64,000 nucleotides of DNA from Herbidospora mongoliensis. Its GTDB lineage: Bacteria > Actinomycetota > Actinomycetes > Streptosporangiales > Streptosporangiaceae. The position numbers and the translations under genes are program-made. Shown here piece after piece: positions 35,901-53,229 of the stretch. The notes beneath the pieces are model-generated. The model was not told the DNA's origin. It saw nothing but the letters and a program-made list of their open reading frames with translations, and did not search any database. Each line of letters opens with the position of its first letter. Position 1 is the stretch's first letter. The stretch covers positions 15,782 to 79,781 of the forward strand of contig NZ_BBXD01000018.1 of the NCBI RefSeq assembly GCF_001570545.1, in the 5' to 3' direction.

Positions 35901-38900
35901 TCTCCCAGGTCCACGACCTCGGCGTCCACCATGTGGAAGTCGAGGTAGTTGAAGAACACCGGCAGCAGTTCCCGGCCGTCGCCCCAGCGGCGGGCCATCT
36001 CCGGCAGCGGGAAGCGCCGGTGCGGCCACAGTGCGACCTCGGTGGCGAAGACCTCGCGGACCAGGTCCCGCCATGTCCCGCCCTTCAGCGCGAAGGGGAA
36101 GGGGACCATGTTCAGGAACATGCCGTGGACGCGGTCGGCCCCGGCGGCCTCCGGGCGGGCGTCGCACAGCAGGCCCGTGTGGAAGGCGGTGTCGGGGGTG
36201 CACCCGGCCAGCACCTTGAGGTGGGCCGCGAGCAGTACGCTCTTCAGCGGCACTTGGGCGGTGGCGGCCAGCCGGAGCAGTCCCTCATACGCGCCGAGCA
36301 GGTCGACGTGGATCTGGTCGACCTCGCCGTCGGCGGCGGGGTCGCCCCAGGCGTCGGGGATGTCCCAGCGGCGGTGGTCCGCCAGCACGCCGGCCCAGTG
36401 GGCCTGGTCCTCGACCGAGTCGATGGCGGCCAGTTCGGCGGCGACGAAGTCGGCGTGCCGGACGGCCACCTGCTCGGTGCTTCCCTCACCCGTGAGGAGC
36501 TCCATCAGCAGCTGGTGGTGGCTCCAGCCTTCGACGATGACGTGGTGGAGGGTCATCCACAGCCGCCAGCGGTCGTCGGACTCGACCTGGACCGCCAGAC
36601 GCATCAGCGGCGCGGCCGGCAGGTCGAAGCGGGTCTCGCGCTCCTTCGTGAGGCGGGCCTCGACGGCCGCCGCGCGGGCCTTCTCGGGCAGGGCGCGCAG
36701 GTCCTCCACCTCGATCGGCAGGGTCGCCGCCGCGTGCACGAGCTGGAGCGGGAGCGAGTATCCCGCCAGGTGGACCGAGGTGCGGAGGTTCTCGTGCCGG
36801 GCGGTCGCCGCCTCCGCCGCGGCGCGGAGCGCGGGTTCGTCGAAGGGGCGGTCGTGGACGGAGAAGCTGACCACGTCGTGGTAGTACTGCCGGTCCGGGT
36901 AGAGGATCGACTGGTAGACCATGCCGGCCTGGATCTGCGACAGCGGGTAGGCGTCGGTGACGCCCTCCGGCAGACGGGCCGCGTCCTCGGGAAGCAGCAG
37001 CGCGAACGGGGCCACCGGCGGCTGCTGCTCGGCGGCGGGACGCTTGTCGGCCAGGGCGGCGAGCCGGGCGACGGTCCGGCGTTCGAACAGGTCGCGGACG
37101 CTCACGTCGAACCCGGCGGCCCGCAGCTCACCGATGACGGCGACCGCGCGCAGGGAGTCGCCGCCCGCCTCGAAGAAGTCCTCGTCGACACCGCCACGTC
37201 CGAGGGCGCGGGTCCAGGCGGCCAGCATCAGAGCCTCGGTCCTGGTACGCGGCGCGCCCGCCTTCTCCGGTTCCGACGTCTCCGGCGCGGGCAGGGCCCG
37301 CCGGTCGACCTTCCCGTTCGGCGTCAGCGGCAGCTCGGGCACGACGAGGAAAAGAGCCGGGATCATGTACGGGGGCAGTGACCGCGCGCAGTGTCCGCGC
37401 AGGTCACCGACGTCGTTCCGCGAGGCGTCGGCTTGCGGAGCCGCGGAGGCTCGCAGCACGACATAGGCGATCAGCCTGGCCTCGTGAACGGCCACGGCGG
37501 CCCCGGCGACAGCCGGGTGGCGGGTCAGCGCGGCCTCGACCTCGCCGGGCTCGATGCGGTGACCGCGTAACGCGAGCTGGTCGTCGACGCGACCGAGGAA
37601 CTCCAGGGTGCCGTCGACACGGGTGCGCGCACGGTCGCCGGATCGGTAGCGGCGGGAACCGGGCGGCCCATACGGGTCGGGCACGAACCGCTCAGCGGTC
37701 AGGCCCGGTCGGCCCAGGTAGCCACGGGCGACGCCCGCGCCGCCGACGTGCAGGTCACCGGCTACACCGGGCGGGGCCGGGTCGCCGTAGGCGTCGACGA
37801 CGACCGCGCTCAGGTCGGCCAGCGGCAGGCCCACCCGGCTGCCCTCGCCCTCCTCGACCCCGGTGACGTCGTGGGCGGTGACGTGCACGGTGGTCTCGGT
37901 GATGCCGTACATGTTGACCAGCCGGGGGCCGCCGGTCCCGAACCGGGCGAACCACGGTGCGAGGGCGGCGGTGCCGAGGCGTTCGCCACCGAAGACCACC
38001 AGGCGGAGCGCCAGATCGGCGAGCCGGCGGTCGTCCCGCCCGGCCGCCGCCACGAGCCCGCCGAACGCCGACGGCGTCTGGCTGAGCACGGTCACCCGCT
38101 CCGCGACCAGCAGGTCCAGCAGCTCGTCGGGGGCCCGCGCCACATCGGAGGGCACGACGACGACCCGGCCCCCGGTCGCGAGCGCGCCCCAGATCTCCCA
38201 CACGGAGAAGTCGAACGCGGCGGAGTGGCAACAGGTCCACACGTCATCGGCTGTGAACCCGAACGATCCCTCGGTGACGGTCGGCAGACGGGCCGCGTTC
38301 CGATGCGTGACGACGACGCCTTTGGGCGCACCGGTGGAACCGGAGGTGTAGATCACGTAGGCCGAGGAGTCGAGATCGACGACGGCACGTGGGACGCTGG
38401 AATCGGCGACTGGGTCGGCCCCGCGCGAGGCGTCACCGGGCTCCGCGCCGGACGTCACCCACAAGTCCTGGGGCGCCGGGCGCGCTCCCGTTCCGCTCAG
38501 CACCACCTGCGACGGGGTGTTCACAGCAGACGTTGAGCCTTCACCCGCAAGGCCCGGGTCGCCCGGGAAGAGGACTTGATCCATGGCGGTCAGGTCGTCA
38601 ACCAACTGGGCCGGGCGGCTCGCAAGGATGTCCGGCTCGTGTTCGGTGCTGCCCGCTGTGTCGAGTACAAGCATCGGGAAATCCGCGAAGCGAGCGGCCA
38701 GGTCGGCATCGGTGATCATCAGGCGGGCACCCGCGTCGGTGACGATCATGTTCAGGCGGGTATCCGGATGCCCCGGGTCCAGCGGGACATAGGCGGCGCC
38801 CGCGAGCCAGACGCCCAGCAGGGCCGGGACGAGGTCAGGTCCCCGGGGAAGGCAGACCGCCACCCGGTCCTCCGGGCCGATGCCCTCCGCGCGCAGCCGG

Positions 38901-40467
38901 GCGGCCAGCCCTTCGGCCTTCGTCACGAGGGCCGCGTAGGACAGCGAACCCCCTTCGGTGGTGATCGCGATCGACTGGGGGTGCGCGAGGGCGTACCGAA
39001 GAATTCGGGCCGGGATCGGTGTGGGGTCAGGCGATTCCGCGAGGGGCGGGACCGTCGCCGGGGTGTGGGTGATCGCGGAGACCGGGCGGGACGGGTCGGT
39101 GGCGACCTCGGTCAGGACGCGGTTCAGGTGGTCGACGAGGCGCTCGGCGGTGGTGTGGTCGAACAGGGCGGTCGCGTAGTCGAGGACTCCCGCCAGGCCG
39201 CCGTGCGCGGTCTCCTCGAAGTGGAGGTTGAGGTCGAATTTGGCGACGGCGCCCTCGGTCAGCAGCGTCTCGGCGGTCAGGATGCCGTAGTCGCCCGAGC
39301 CGGACTCCTCGTTGTGCAGGCCGAACATCACCTGGAACAGGGGGTGCCGGGACATGTCGCGGCCGGGTTCCAGGTCGTCGACCAGGCGCTCGAAGGGGAC
39401 CTCCTGGTGGTCCAGGGCGTCCAGGACGGAAGCTCGGGTCTCGGCCAGCAGGTCGCGGAAGGCAGGGTCGCCGCGCCACGTCCCCCTGATGACCAGGGTG
39501 TTCACAGTGAAGCCGATGACGCGGGCCAGCTCGGGGAGGGTGCGTCCGGCGACGGGGGTGCCGATGGCGATGTCCCGGCGGCCGGTCAGCCGGGACAGGA
39601 GGGTCTGGAAGGCGGTCAGCAGGACCATGAACAGGGTCGCCTGGTGGTCGCGGCCGACCTTGCGCAGGCGTTCGGCCAGCCAGGGCGGCACGTCGAACTC
39701 GATCTTGGCGCCGGCCCAGTCGCGCACGGCGGGGCGCGGGCGGTCGGTCGGCAGGTCGAGGGGGCGCAGGCCGGTCAGGCGGTCGTGCCAGTAGGTCAGG
39801 TCGCGGTCGAGCGCCCCGCCTTCGGTCAGGCGGTCGCGCTGCCAGGCGGCGTAGTCGGCGTACTGGATCGGCAGGTCGGGCAGTCCCGAGGCCGGGTCGG
39901 GCTCGCCGAGGGCGTAGCCCAGGTAGAGGGCGGGCCATTCGGTGTCGATGACGCCCAGTGACCAGCCGTCGAAGGCGATGTGGTGGTAGACGGTGATCAT
40001 CACGTGGTCGTCGGGGCCCAGGGTGACCAGCCAGACGCGTAGCGGCCAGTCGCGGTCGAGGGCGAACGGGGTCCCGGCCTCGCGTTCGAAGATCTCCATG
40101 GCGGCGGGCAGGCGCTCGTCCTCCGGCAGCGCCGACAGGTCGGCCGTGCGCACCTCCAGCGGTCCTGCGGGGTCGATGACCTGGGTGTCGTCGACGTAGC
40201 GGGTGCGCAGGATCTCGTGGCGGGCGACCATGGCGTCCCAGGCCTGGGCGACCGCGACGGGGGAGAGGTCGCCGCGCAGGCGCATCGCCATCGGCACGAG
40301 GTATTCGGGGCTGGCCGGGTCGAACTGGTGCAGCAGCCACAGCCGCCGCTGGCCGAACGACAGCGGCAGCGGCGCCGAGCGGTCGGCCGTGGGGATGCCC
40401 TGGCGGCGGCGCCGGTTGCCGGCCAGCCGCCGCCTGATGAGCTCCTCGCGCAGGTCCCCGTCGACGG

Positions 40468-40471
<4 letters not shown>
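32921..40471 (-). CDS. Nonribosomal peptide synthetase E: C-A(Thr)-T-C*-A-T-TE, terminal
   Basis: 2516 residues. C1 has HHIAFDG at about 163-169. A1 (TSGSTG about 703) has pocket residues DFWSVGMVH, the Thr code. T1 reads EAGGDSLRA (about 1103). C* begins YPLSQIQAGMVY (about 1171) and has HHVIVEG (about 1307), Glu for the usual Asp. A2 (about 1800) reads DMTKLGEVA, Asn/Asp-like. T2 LGGHSLLM is at about 2213. The thioesterase (about 2255-2516) has Ser in AWSSG (about 2335; Ala for the first Gly) and His in SSHRGLF, so it hydrolyses or cyclises the product. ATG 40471 is in an ATGA overlap with NRPS-D. Codes were read by eye against PheA positions. Confidence 0.93.
35178..35397 (-). repeat. 54-bp minisatellite inside an NRPS A domain
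   Basis: Units at 35205, 35259, 35313 and a partial one at 35367, plus a degenerate one at 35178. Each codes 18 residues of the pattern DAGAVA-x-LG-x-SPT-x-DLS. It sits between core motifs A2 and A3 of the second A domain of NRPS-E, where family members have only a short loop. Confidence 0.9.
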
Positions 40472-43658
<3,187 letters not shown>

Positions 43659-43662
<4 letters not shown>

Positions 43663-46600
43663 GCTGAACTGCCTTTCTGCCGCTGCGCCTCGGCCGCTAC
43701 CTCGGCGTCGGAGAGCCCGGCGACCTCGGCGCGGATCGCCTCCTCCACCGCACGGGCCAGCCCGGCGACGGAGGGGTGTTCGAACACGGTCCGGAAGGCC
43801 AGTTCGACCTCGAAGACCTCCTGGACGCGGGCCAGCAGCCGCACCGCGAGAATCGAGTGGCCGCCGAGCCGGAAGAAGTCGTCGTGCACACCGAACTCGG
43901 CGGTGCCGAGCAGGTCGGTCCAGACCTGGGCCAGCAGCCGCTCGGCGGCGGTGCCCGGCGGAGTGCGGGTCGCGGCGGCCGCGGGCGCGGGCAGCGCCCT
44001 CAGGTCGGCTTTGCCGCTGTGGGTGAGCGGGACGGCGGCGATCGGCACGACCCGCCAGGGCACGAGCGGGGCGGGCAGCCGTTCCCTGAGCCAGCCGATG
44101 AGCCCGTCCTCGTCGAGGGTCGTCTCCGCCGGTACGGCATAACCCACCAACCGGCCTTCGCGGGCGACCACGATCGCTTCGGCGACCGAGGGATGCTCCG
44201 CCAGGACCGCCGCGACCTCCCCCGGCTCGACCCGGTGACCGCGGATCTTGACCTGGTCGTCGGTGCGGCCGATGAGGTCGAGGTCGCCCGAGTCGAGGAC
44301 ACGGCCGAGGTCGCCGGTCCGGTACATCCGCGCGCCCGGCGGGCCGTAGGGGTCGGGGACGAACCGTTCGGCGGTGAGCCCCGGGCGGGCCCAGTAGCCG
44401 CGCGCCACGCCGGGGCCGCCGATCATGACCTCGCCCGGCGTTCCGGGGGCGCAGGGGTCCAGCCAGGGGTCGAGCACCCTGACCGACGCTCCGGCGATCG
44501 TCTTGCCGATCGGCACGCGCGGGCCTTCCTCGGTGCAGGCGACGTGGACGGTGCAGGCGACGGTGGCCTCGGTGGGGCCGTATTCGTTGACGATCACGGC
44601 GTCGGGCCAGCGGGCGGCCAGCGCGGCGGGAAGCGTCTCGCCGCCGACGACGACGTGTCCGGCTTGCGGCCGTTCGCCGGACGGGGAGCTGAGGATCGCC
44701 TCCAGGTGGCCGGGGGTCAGCTTGACGAAGCCGTAGGGGCCGCCTTGGGCGAGCAGCCTGCCCAGGGAGGCGACGTCCAGGTCGGCCGGGAGCATCCTCA
44801 CCCGGCCGCCCGCCACCAGCGGGCCGAACAACGTGGTGACGGCCAGGTCGTAGGCGGGCGAGGTGAGCACGGCCGAACCGGCGGCGGCGTCGTAGCGGGC
44901 GGCGGCGTCGCGCAGGTAGGCGGCCAGCGATCGGTGGGAGACCGCCACGCCCTTGGGGCGGCCGGTCGAGCCCGACGTGGCGATGACGTAGGCGAGGGTG
45001 TCGGGGTCGACGGGGACCGGGTCGATCTCCGGGCCCTCGTCGACGTGGTCGTCGAGCACGATGGTGACGCCGATGTCCGCCAGGAGCGCGGCGCGGCGCA
45101 GCGGCGGCCATCCGGGGTCGAGCGGCAGGTAGGCGGCCCCGGCGTACCAGACGCCGAGCAGCGCGGCCAGCAGTGCCGGCCCGCGCCCGAGGCAGACGCC
45201 GACGACCTGTTCGGGGCCCGCGCCCTCGGCCTGAAGTCGTCCCGCGACGCGGCGGGCCATCCGGTCGAGCTCCGCATAGGTGAGCGTGGTGCCGTCCGGC
45301 GCGATGACGGCCACCGCGTCGGGGGTGGCGGCGACCTTCTCGGCGATCGCGTCCGGGGTGGTCTCCCATGGGATGGCGTCAGTCGGCGCGGCTTTCCGGA
45401 GTCCGGCCGGGGCGATCGGGATCGCCAGGCGGGACAGCCGGATCGACGGGTTCGTGGCGATCTCGCCCAGGGCCTGGAGGAAGCGGGTGGCCAGCCGTTC
45501 GGCGGTGATCCGGTCGAACAGGGCGGTGGCGAACTCCAGCAGGCCGGTCAGGGTGTCGCCGTGGTCATCGAGGTGCAGGGTCAGGTCGAACTTGGCGACG
45601 CCGCCGTCCAGGACGACCGGCTCCCCTTCGGGGCGATCGACGTGGTCCAGCGCGAACATCACGTCGAACAGCGGGTTCCTGGACAGGTCGCGATCGGGGG
45701 ACAGCTCCTCGACGAGCGTCTCGAACGGCACGTCCTGGTGGGCCAGCGCCCCGGCGACCGTCTCCCGCGCGCTTCGCAGCACGTCGGTGAACGCCGGGTC
45801 GCCGCGCAGGTCGCCCCGGACGACGAGGGTGTTGACCGTGCAGCCGACCATCCCGGCGAGGTCGGGGTGGTCCCGCCCGGCCACGGGGGTGCCGAGCGGG
45901 ACGTCGCGGGCCCCGGTCTGGCGCGCCAGGAACATCTGGGCGGCGGCCAGGGTGGTGACGAACATCGTGGTGCCGTGCGCGCGGGCGACCGCTCGCAGCC
46001 CGTCGGCCACGTCGTCCGGCACGTCGAAGGTGACCGCGTCGCCGGCCCAGTCGCGGACGGCGGGGCGCGGCCGGTCGGTGGCGAGCGGCAGCGTCTCCAG
46101 CCCGGCCAGCCGCTCGCGCCAGTAGTCGAGCTCGGTGGCCTGGCCGTCCTGCCAGGCGGTGTAGTCGGCGTACTGGACCGGGTCGGGACCGGGGTCGTCG
46201 CCCGCGTAGAAGGCGGCGAACTCGCGCTGGAGCACGCCGGTGGACCAGCCGTCGCAGGCGATGTGGTGGAGGACCGCGACCATCAGGTGGTCGTCGGCGC
46301 CGAGTTCGATCAGCCGGACCCGGATCGGCCACTCCGCCGCCAGGTCGAACGGCTGCCGGGCGGCGGCCAGGGCGGTCCGCAGCGCGGCTTCCTCCGGCTC
46401 GGCGGTGACCGTGAGGTCGATCGGGCCCGCCGGGTCGACGGTCTGGCGGGGCTCGCCGTCGACGACGGCGTACCGGGTGCGGAGGATCTCGTGCCGCGCG
46501 ACCAGCCGCTCCCAGGCGTCGCGGACCCTTCCCTGGTCGAGACCGCCGCGCAGCCGGATGGCCATCGGGACCAGGTACTCAGGGCTGCCCGGGTTGAGCC

Positions 46601-49600
46601 GGTCGAGCAACCACAGTCGGCGCTGCGCCGGTGAGAGCGGCACCGGGCCGCTGCGGTGGAGGGTGGGGATCGGCTGCGGTCCGGTGGTCTCGGACGCGGA
46701 ATCGGACGCGGAATCGGACGCGGAATCGGACACCGCCTCGGACACCAGGCGGGCGACGGCCTCGACGGTCGGCCGGTCGAAGACCGCGCGCATCGGCAGC
46801 GCGACCCCGAACGCCTCCCGCAGCCGGGTGACCATCCGGACCACCATGATCGAGTGGCCCCCGAGGGCGAAGAAGTCATCGGTGGCCCCCGGCTCCCTCC
46901 CGAGCAGCCCCGCCCACACCTCGGCGACCCGGCGTTCGACGTCGGTACGCGGCGCGACGGAGACCCGCTCCCCGGCCGCGCCCGGCTCAGGGAGCGCCTT
47001 GCGGTCGACCTTGCCGTTGGCGTTCAGCGGAACGGCCGAGATGGCGATGGCGTGAGCCGGGACGAGATAGTCGGGCAGCCTGTCCCGGCACCAGGCGAGC
47101 AGCTCGGCCTCTTGGGTCCCGGCCTCGGCGGGCACCCAGTAGGCGACCAGGCGTTCGTCCCTGGCCAGCACGATCGCCTCGTGCACGCCCGGGTGGGCGG
47201 TCAGCACGGCCTGGACCTCGCCCGGCTCGATGCGGTAGCCGCGGATCTTGATCTGGTCGTCCGCCCGGCCGAGGAAGTCGACGTCGCCGTTCTCCCGTAC
47301 CGACGCGAGGTCGCCCGTCCGGTAGAGGCGATCACCGGGAGTGCCGTAGGGGTCGGGGACGAACCGTTCTGCGGTGCGGCCGGGCATCGCGTTGTAGCCC
47401 CGGGCCACCCCGGCCCCGCCGATGTAGATCTCGCCCACCACGCCGACGGCGACCGGTTCGAGCTGGCGGTCCAGGACGTACATGGTGGTGTTCGGGATCG
47501 GGACGCCGATCGGGACCACCTCACCGGGCACCGGGCCGTCGATCGCGTAGGTGCTGTTGGCGACGGAGATCTCCGTCGGGCCGTACTCGTTGAGGGTGCG
47601 GGTGCCGCCGCCGATGGCCTGCCAGCGGTCCAGGATGCCGGTCGGGAAGGCGTCCGCGCCGATGGCCAGCAGTTCGGTCAGCCCCGCCGCCCGGTCGGGG
47701 TCGAGCTGGTGGGTGAGCAGCTCCACGTGGCCGGGGGTGAGCTTCACGAAGCTGTACGGTCCGCCGTCGGCCAGCAGTCCGCCCAGCTCGCCCGGCTCGA
47801 CCCGGGGCGGCAGCAGGTGCACCCGCTGACCGAGCATGAGCGGGACGAAGATGTTCGGCACCACCATGTCGAAGGCGACCGACGAGAACAGCGGGGCTCC
47901 GCCGTTGCCGTGGGCGGCGTACCGCTCGACCCCCCACCACAGGTAGTTGGCCAGGCCCCGGTGCCCGATCAGCACGCCCTTCGGGCGGCCGGTCGACCCG
48001 GAGGTGTACATGATGTACGCCAGCCCGTCGAGGTCCGGCCTCACCAGCGGCCGGGTGGACGGCGCGTCGGCCCACACGTCCGGCGTGAGAACCGTGCCGT
48101 CACAGACCCCGGCGAGGGCGGCGGCGTGCTCCGGGTCGGCGAGGACGACCAGGGCGGCGGCGTCGGCGAGCACGTTGCCCCAGCGGTCGGCCGGGTGGGC
48201 GGGCTCCAGCGGCGTGTAGGCCGCCCCGGCCTTCCACGCGCCGAGCATGCCGGCCACCAGATCGGGGCCGCGTTCCAGGCACAGGCCCACCACGGTCTCC
48301 GGCCCGGCCCCGTGGGCGCGCAGCGCGTGGGCGACGCGGTTGGCGCGGGCGTCGAGGTCGGTGTAGGTGAGGGAGCGGCCGTCCCAGGTGGTGACGGCCT
48401 CCGCGCCGGGGAGCAGCCGGGCGGTCTCCTCGAACACCTCCAGGACGGTGACCGGCGGGCGGGGCAGCTCGGGCGGCCCCTGGAGCAGCCGGTCGCGCTC
48501 GCCCGGGGCGAGGTAGGCGGCCAGGGCGTCGCCGTAGGGGTCGGACGCCATCGCGTCCAAGACCGCCTTGTAGCGGCCGGCGAGACGTCCGGCCTGGTCG
48601 TGGGCGAGCACCTCGGGGCGGGAGGTGAGGGTCAGCAGGCCGCCGAGGACGGTGACCGACAGGGGGAACTCGTTCGGGCTGACGTCGACGCTGCCCGCCA
48701 GGTCGACCAGGTCGGTGTCGACGACGGTGAAGTCCAGGTAGTTGAAGTAGACCTCGACGATCTGCCGTCCACCCGCGAACCGCTGCTGCGTCTCGGGCAG
48801 CGGGAAGCGCCGGTGCGGCCACATCGCGGTCTCGGCCGCGAACACCTCGCGGGCCAGCCCGCGCCAGTCCGCCGCGTTCGGCGCGTGCGGGAACGGGACC
48901 GTGTTGATGAACATCCCGGCCAGCCGGTCGGCGCCGAGCACCTCGGGCCGGGTGTCGCAGACCAGCCCGGTGTGGAAGGCGCGTTCGTGCGTCAGCCCCG
49001 ACATAACCTTCAGATGCGCCGCCAGCAGCACACTCTTCAGCGGCACGCCCGCCGCCGAGGCCAGCCGCCGCAGCCCGGCGTCCTGGTCGAACAGCGGAAT
49101 CTGGATCTTGTACGGTTCTCGCCCGCCCCCCGGTTCGCGCCAGGCGGCCGGGAGGGTGAGCTTGGCGTGCCCGTCGACGACGCCCTTCCAGTAGGCGCCC
49201 GTCCCGGGATCGTCGACGGTGGCCAGTTCGGCGGCGACGAAGTCGGCGTACCGGACGGGCGGCGGGTCGGAGGCCGGCACCTCCCGCGCGTCGCGGAGGG
49301 CGCGGTAGAGGGTGAGCAGGTCCATCAGCAGCGAGTGGTAGCTCCAGCCTTCGAGGATGGCGTGGCACTCGGTGAGCGACAGCCGCCACGTGTCCGGGCC
49401 GGTGCGGTGCGCCGCCAGGCGCAGCAGCGGGGGGACCAGCAGGTCGAACGGCGTCGCCCGCTCGTCGGCGAGGAAGGCGTCCAGCTCGCGCTCATCGTCG
49501 AGCGCGCCGACGTGGACGGGCATGGTCGCGGCGGCGTGCACCCGCTGGATCGGCCGGTCGCGGCCGGACAGGTCGATCGAGGTGCGCAGCACGTCGTGCC

Positions 49601-52600
49601 GCTCGACGAGCAGCTCGGCGGCCCGCCGCAGGGCGGCCTCGTCGAGGGGGGCGTCGTCGGTGATGCTGAAGCTGGTGACGTTGTGATAGTTGCCGCGCTC
49701 GGCGTCGGCGAGCATCTCGTAGACCATGCCGGCCTGGATACGCGACAGGGGGTAGGCGTCGGTGACGCCCCCGGGCAGGGCATCCCGCTCGTGCGGTTCG
49801 ATCAGCGCGAAGGGTCGCACCGAGACGTGCGGCGTGGCGGTGCCGCGCCCGGCGGCCCGCACGGCGAGCGCGGCGACGGTCCTGTCCTCGAACACGTCCC
49901 TGACCGCGACGTCGAACCCCTCGGCGCGCAGCGCCCCGACCAGCGCGACCGCCCGGACGGAGTCGCCGCCCAGCTCGAAGAAGTCGTCGCGGACCCCGAT
50001 GCCGGCCTGGCCCAGCACCTGCTCCCACACGGCGGCCATGCGCCGCTCGGCCACGGTCCCCGGCGGCTCGGCGGCTCCACGAGGCGCCGCGCCGGGCGCC
50101 GGCAGCGCCGCGACGTCGAGCTTCCCGGTAGGGGTGAGCGGCAGCCCCGCCACGATCTCGATCGCCGAGGGCACCATGTACGGCGGCATCAGTTTCCGCA
50201 GGTGTTCGCGCAGCTCGCCGGGCGTGGCCGTGTCGGCCCCCGGCGCGGCCTTTGATGCCGCGGGCACTCCCGGGACCACGTAGGCGACCAGGCGGCGGTG
50301 GCCCGGGGTGTCCTCGCGGGCGATGACGGCGGCGTCGGCCACGCCCGGGTGGGCGGTGAGGACGGCCCGCACCTCGCCGGGCTCGATCCGGTAGCCGCGG
50401 ATCTTCACCTGCTGGTCGGCCCGGCCCGCGAACCGCAGTTCGCCGCCGGCGGTCCACCGGGCGAGGTCGCCGGAGCGGTAGACCCGCGCGCCCGGAACGT
50501 ACGGGTCGGGGGCGAACCGGTCGGCGGTCAGCGCCGGGCGGCCCAGGTAGCCGCGGGCGACTCCCGCGCCACCGACGTACAGCTCGCCGATCACGCCGGG
50601 CGGGGCGAGGTCGCCGAAGACGTCCACGACATAGGTGCGCATGTCGTTCAACGGGCGGCCGATCGGGCTGCCCTCGTCCGCGTGGGTGACCGGGCGGCGG
50701 GTGACGTGGACGGTGGTCTCGGTGATGCCGTACATGTTGACCAGCTCGACGCCGGGCCAGTCCGGCAGCGTGGCGGCGTCCAGACGCTCGCCGCCGAACA
50801 CGACCATCCGCAGCGTGGGCGGCGGCTCGGGCATCACGGCCTGGAGTCCGGCGAAGGCGGTCGGGGTCTGGTTGAGCACGGTGACGCCCTCGGCGGCGAC
50901 CAGCGCGGCCAGCGCCTCGGGATCCCGGGCCACCTCGTGTGGCACGACGACGAGCCGCCCGCCGTGGGCGAGCGCGCCCCACATCTCCCACACGGAGAAG
51001 TCGAACGCGGGGGAGTGACACATCGCCCACACGTCGTCGGGGCCGAACCCGAAGGCCTCCCGGTCGGCGGTGACGAGCCGCCCGAGGTTGCGGTGGGTGA
51101 CCTCGACGCCCTTGGGACGGCCGGTGGAACCGGAGGTGTAGATGACGTAGGCGAGCCGATCGATGGCGGCCGTCGTTTCGGCGGTCCCGGACCGCTCGGC
51201 GTTCTGGGTGAACTCGGCCTGGGGGCGGGTGGGTTCGACGGTGATCCAGATCCCGGCGATCTGGGTGGGCTTTGACTTGGGGCGGGCGGGGTCGAGGTTG
51301 GTCTCTACCCCCGCGTCCACCGCGAGCCGGGCCAGCCGGTCCTCGGGGCGGGCGGGATCGAGGGTGATCGTGATCCCCGCGTCCTCGGTGATCTGGGCGA
51401 GACGGGCCTCGGGATGGCCGGGGTCCAGGGGGACGTAGGCGGCACCCGACTTCGCGACCGCGAGCAGCGCCAGCACCAGGTCGGCGCCGCGAGGCAGGCG
51501 GACCCCGACGCGGCTCTCCGGCCTTGCCCCCTCGGCGCGCAGCCGCCGGGCCAGCGCGTCGGCGCGGGCGTCGAGGGCGGCGTAGGTGAGGCACTCGGTC
51601 CCCGCGACCAGAGCGATGCGGCCCGGGTGCGCGCGAGCGTGCCGCTCGAAGCGGGTGACCACGTCCTCGTGGCCCGGCTCGGGTGCTTCCGCGCCCGGCG
51701 CGGCCGGGTGGGGGTGTGCGCGGCCATGTTCCTGGAGGCGGTGGTCTGACTCGGATCCCTCCGCGAACTGGGCGGCCGGCTGGAGGTGTGCGCGGTCATG
51801 CGGCTGGAAGCGGTGGTCCGGCTCGGCTCCGCCCGTGCTCCAGCTCAGCAGGGCGGCGCGCTCGTCGGGGGCCAGGATCGGCAGGTCGGCCACGTGGGCG
51901 TCGGGGGTGGCGGCGATCGCGGTCAGCAGGCGGGTCAGCCGGGCGGCCATCGTCGCGGCGGTGGTGGGGTCGAACAGGTCGGCGGCGTACTCGACGACTC
52001 CCGTGAGAGCGCCGTCCGACTGCCTGCGCACAGTCAGCTGGAGGTCGAACTTGGCGCTCACCGACGCCAATGGCACCACCTCGGCAGGTCCCGGTCCGCC
52101 CTCGCCGCGGGCCGGGTCCTCCTCGTAGGCGAAGACGTGCTGGAACAGGGGGTTTCTGGTCAGGTCGCGGCCGGGTTCGAGGTCGGCGGCCAGCCGCTCG
52201 AAGGGCACGTCCTGGTGCGCGAACGCGCCGAGCGCGGTCTGCCTGACCCGGTCGAGCAGCTCCCCGAACGTCGGGTTCCCGGCCAGGTCCAGCCGCATGA
52301 CCAGCATGTTCACGAAACAGCCGACGACATCGGCCACCTCGGGCGCGGTCCGCCCGGCCACCGGCGTGCCGACCGCGACGTCGAGCCGTCCCGCGTGCCG
52401 GCCGAGCAGCAGCGCCCAGGCCGCCAGCAGCGTCATGTACGGCGTCGCCCCCCGGCTCCGCCCAAATCCCGCCAACCTCTCGGCCACCTCTGCGGGCACC
52501 CCGAACAGGGCCATCCCGCCACCGGTGCCGCGCACGGCCGGCCGGGGCCGGTCCGTCGGCACCTCCAGCGGCGACAGGTCGGCCAGCCGGTCCCGCCAGT

Positions 52601-53229
52601 AGTCGAGCTCAGGGCCCGCCGCCGGACGGGACGCCTGCCAGGCGGCGACGTCGGCGTACTGCACGCGCGGGCGCGGCGGCAGGTCGGCGCCGGACAGCAA
52701 CGCGGTCAGCTCGCGAGAGATGATCTCCAACGAGATCCCGTCACACGCGATGTGGTGGACGGCCAGCGCCAGCACGCACCCGCCGCCCTCGACCTCGACG
52801 AGCGCCGCCCGCCAGACCGGCCCGGCGGCCAGATCGAACGGCCGCCACACGAGACCGGCCACGACCTCCTCGACCCGCTCGGGCGTGGCCGGGACCACGG
52901 CCAACCGGATGGTCGAAGGCGCGTCGACGACCTGCCATGGCTCGCCGTCGCCGGGTACGAACCGGGTGCGCAGCGCCTCGTGCCGGGCGGCCAGCTCCGA
53001 CAGGCACTCGCGCAGCCGCGCCGCGGGCACCCGCTCGGCGAACCGCAACACCAGCGGCACGACATAGGCGACGCCGCCGGGATCGAGCCGATCGAGGAAC
53101 CAGAGCCGCCGCTGGCCGGGCGAGAGCGGCAGCGGGCCGGACCGATCGGCCAGCGGCAACCGCGCCGCCGGGCCACGCGCCCCGGCGAGCCGACGTCGCA
53201 GCAGCTCCCGCCGCTTCTCGGCGGCCGTG